Assembly (NCBI GenBank): GCA_947057505.1
Contig: CAMSEM010000021.1
Coordinates: 1-16,899, forward strand
Origin: an uncultured Clostridium sp.
GTDB lineage: Bacteria > Bacillota > Clostridia > TANB77 > CAG-508
Reading direction: 5' to 3'
Length of the DNA: 16,899 bases
Part shown: positions 15,655 through 16,899 of the stretch, piece after piece
How the letters are laid out: the number at the start of each line of letters is the position of its first letter
Numbering within the stretch: position 1 is the first letter of the stretch
Position numbers and translations under genes: made by a program
The notes under the pieces: model-generated
What the model saw: only the letters and a program-made list of their open reading frames with translations
Told to the model about the DNA's origin: nothing
The model's database searches: none

Positions 15655-16170
15655 TTACCAGTTATATTTTAATTTTATGTTTGCAATATCTTTTCTTTTT
15701 ATTGTTAATGTTTGTTCTTCTATTTGCACAGTTAATTCTTCTTGATTAAAGTCTTTTAACATTCCTTCTATTTGTTTTTGTGCTACTTCTTTTTTATTTT
15801 TCTTTTTAGATGTACTTTTATTTGCTTCTTCTATTGGTTTTACTGTAATTGGTTTAAATAAATTAATTACCACCTCTTTACCACGATTTGCCTCAAAATG
15901 TTTTTCTCTTCTTAAGGTTCTTTCTACACCTGTTGAAGAAACCTCTAAAAAGTACTGGTCTTTGATGTAATTTGCCTCATCTAATAAATTAGATATGGCA
16001 TCATTTACTTTTTCGCAGTCATTTAAGCTAATTCCTTCTGGTTTGTCTATAAATATACGTAAATAATAGTCTTGTGCCTCTTTTTCGTATATGACATCAT
16101 AAAGTTCATAACCCAAATTTTCAATTGTAGTTAAAAGTAAATTTTCTACTTTTTCTTCTATATTTGTCAT
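15655..16170 (-). CDS. rimP: Ribosome maturation factor RimP
   Basis: RimP assists 30S subunit assembly, acting on the head region. The 171-residue protein has the family sequence ENLGYELYDVIYEKEAQDYYLRIFIDKPEGISLNDCEKVNDAIS, then the EVSSTGVERTLRREKHFE motif. A Lys-rich insertion (TSKKKNKKEVAQK) precedes the C-terminal SH3-like part. The frame is open to 16212, but AAAGGAG lies 6 nt before ATG 16170, so that start is used. First gene of the translation operon, with a promoter at 16316-16344. Confidence 0.95.
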   Translation of the reverse strand: MTNIEEKVENLLLTTIENLGYELYDVIYEKEAQDYYLRIFIDKPEGISLNDCEKVNDAISNLLDEANYIKDQYFLEVSSTGVERTLRREKHFEANRGKEVVINLFKPITVKPIEEANKSTSKKKNKKEVAQKQIEGMLKDFNQEELTVQIEEQTLTIKRKDIANIKLKYNW

Positions 16171-16309
16171 GAAATTCTCCTTTTTAATGTTGCCCCAAGG
16201 GACTGTTTGCACTTTTACCTAGTTGTTACCTTTAGTAACATACTATTACAGCTTTTTATTACGATAGAGGAGTGGGATTGGTTCCCACTCCTCTAGTAAT
16301 TTATTATGT
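16171..16309 (-). promoter_or_regulatory. Structured leader of the rimP-nusA-infB operon
   Basis: Between the predicted transcription start (about 16309) and rimP lies a leader of about 139 nt. It begins with a perfect 13-bp hairpin (16265-16277 with 16283-16295, TAGAGGAGTGGGA, loop ACCAA on the RNA strand). A 6-bp hairpin follows (TGTTAC/GTAACA, 16224-16240), then a CCCTTGGGG palindrome just before the SD. The first hairpin lacks a T run. It could act in autoregulation by NusA or the encoded factors, as a 5' stabiliser, or as a terminator of upstream transcription. I do not recognise a known riboswitch class. Confidence 0.5.
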
Positions 16310-16315
16310 GTTATT

Positions 16316-16344
16316 ATTATATCCTAGTTTTCCAATAATTGCAA
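16316..16344 (-). promoter_or_regulatory. Promoter of the rimP-truB operon
   Basis: Read on the minus strand, TTGCAA (16339-16344), a 17-nt spacer ending in AGGA and a perfect TATAAT (16316-16321) make a strong sigma-A-type promoter. It is placed between the stop codon of the variable-region gene and the structured rimP leader. Confidence 0.78.
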
Positions 16345-16377
16345 GTGTTTTTGAAAAAAGTTCGAAAAGTTTTGTGT

Positions 16378-16412
16378 TTGCATAATATTAGTTTATGGGT
16401 ATATTATTGCAA
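16378..16412. repeat. Inverted repeat downstream of the variable-region gene
   Basis: TTGCATAATAT (16378-16388) pairs with ATATTATTGCAA (16401-16412) with one bulged base and a 12-nt loop. It begins 35 nt after the stop codon of the right-edge gene. The following minus-strand sequence is A/C-rich before a later T-rich patch, so it would be only a weak terminator. It may mark the 3' boundary of a DGR-associated module. Confidence 0.4.
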
Positions 16413-16446
16413 GGCTCACCAACATCTCAAAGGAAACAAGGAAAGA

Positions 16447-16899
16447 TTAAAGTGCCTCACAGCCGAGCACCGCACGGAAGCTGAAGACGCTGAAAGAACT
16501 GCCATAGTCGTAGTACGAAGAGAATACACCAGCACTATGCCCATTATCGTAACAACCGCCGCGTTTGAAGAACGGATTGCTCGAATAAACGAAGTAAGAG
16601 TAGTTTCCAAACCAGCCAGTAGTCCCACTTACGTAAACCTCTTTCGTAGCATCTCCTGTTTTACATACAGTATAAATATCTGTTCCACTACGGTTACTTG
16701 TTCCGTTATAGGCTGTTGCATATTTGGTACTTGCTCCTCTTGTTGTTGTAAATGAGCTTCCATTGCTGATAGAAGTACTTGTATTAGTATTCCATGCTGC
16801 TGTATATTCCCATGCTCCTCCACGCATGTCATAGATACCACATATGTTTCCAGTGGTACTTTGTTTTTGATTATTTGCATTTGTATATGCTGTTTCCCC
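16447..16899 (-). CDS. C-terminal part of an FGE-like/C-type-lectin-fold protein with a DGR-like variable tail (partial)
   Basis: The last 150 codons of a gene whose 5' part lies beyond the window. The phrase CGIYDMRGGAWEYTAAW resembles the YDMxGNVWEWT motif of formylglycine-generating-enzyme (FGE-sulfatase) domains. The ending FFKRGGCYDNG..SAGVF....FSFRAVL resembles their RGGSW...GFR motif. This C-type-lectin-like fold is the usual scaffold of proteins diversified by retroelements. The segment about 16465-16617 is rich in Y, S, F, D, N, H and C at clustered positions and in NNC/NNT codons, as expected when AAC/AAT codons of a template have been altered at adenines. Codon choice is markedly more G+C-rich than in neighbouring genes. 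It is probably a displayed ligand-binding protein. Catalytic FGE activity is not suggested. Confidence 0.7.
   Translation of the reverse strand, partial: GETAYTNANNQKQSTTGNICGIYDMRGGAWEYTAAWNTNTSTSISNGSSFTTTRGASTKYATAYNGTSNRSGTDIYTVCKTGDATKEVYVSGTTGWFGNYSYFVYSSNPFFKRGGCYDNGHSAGVFSSYYDYGSSFSVFSFRAVLGCEAL
16452..16470 (-). other. Hairpin at the end of the putative variable region (IMH-like)
   Basis: On the coding strand GTGCTC and GAG(G)CAC form a 6-bp stem with one bulged base around the loop GGCTGT, directly after the FRAVL codons and just before the stop. Known DGRs carry a G+C-rich initiation-of-mutagenic-homing segment at the 3' end of the variable region, often followed by a hairpin. The position here fits, but the stem is short and could be coincidental. 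Confidence 0.35.

Noticed and set aside
16339..16755. Plus-strand reading frame of 138 codons across the variable-region gene
   Set aside because: It lies antisense to the better-supported minus-strand frame with FGE-like motifs, has no SD, and is open only because this stretch is G+C-richer and stop-poor.

Overview
The window is a chromosomal segment of an AT-rich, low-GC Gram-positive anaerobe, most likely an uncultured gut-type Clostridia (Bacillota). The evidence is the gene order rimP-nusA-ylxR-ylxQ-infB-rbfA-nrnA-truB, the era-yqzL-recO block typical of Firmicutes, an electron-bifurcating type [FeFe]-hydrogenase, strong Shine-Dalgarno (SD) sites and several TTG starts. Genus or species cannot be named from this sequence. 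No rRNA, tRNA, CRISPR array or intact transposase gene was seen.

Layout from right to left, since nearly all genes are on the minus strand. (1) 16447-16899 is the 3' end of a gene cut by the window edge. It encodes a C-type-lectin/formylglycine-generating-enzyme-like domain whose last ~50 codons look like the variable region of a diversity-generating retroelement (DGR). (2) A consensus promoter at 16316-16344 and a structured leader precede the translation and RNA-processing operon: rimP, nusA, ylxR, ylxQ, infB, rbfA, nrnA and truB (16170 down to 8060). It ends at a bidirectional terminator (8021-8049). (3) One plus-strand gene (7664-8014), a small membrane-anchored protein with its own promoter, converges on truB and shares that terminator. 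(4) A divergent promoter (7377-7405) drives hydC, hydB, a GNAT acetyltransferase and hydA, which encode a trimeric NADH/ferredoxin-linked [FeFe]-hydrogenase with the acetyltransferase inserted between two subunit genes. (5) era, yqzL and recO follow and end at a strong intrinsic terminator (88-131).

The genes form two coherent groups: ribosome/RNA maturation and transcription-translation coupling (rimP to truB, era), and fermentative redox balancing by hydrogen production (hydCBA). recO contributes recombinational repair.

The unusual material lies in the gaps and at the right edge. There is a DGR-like variable tail with no reverse transcriptase or template in view. Several unrelated palindromic elements sit in intergenic gaps (2205-2317, 6722-6814, 8973-9051, 10132-10166, 10590-10636). 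The rimP leader carries a perfect 13-bp hairpin, and IF2 contains an Asn/Arg-rich 46-residue tandem repeat.
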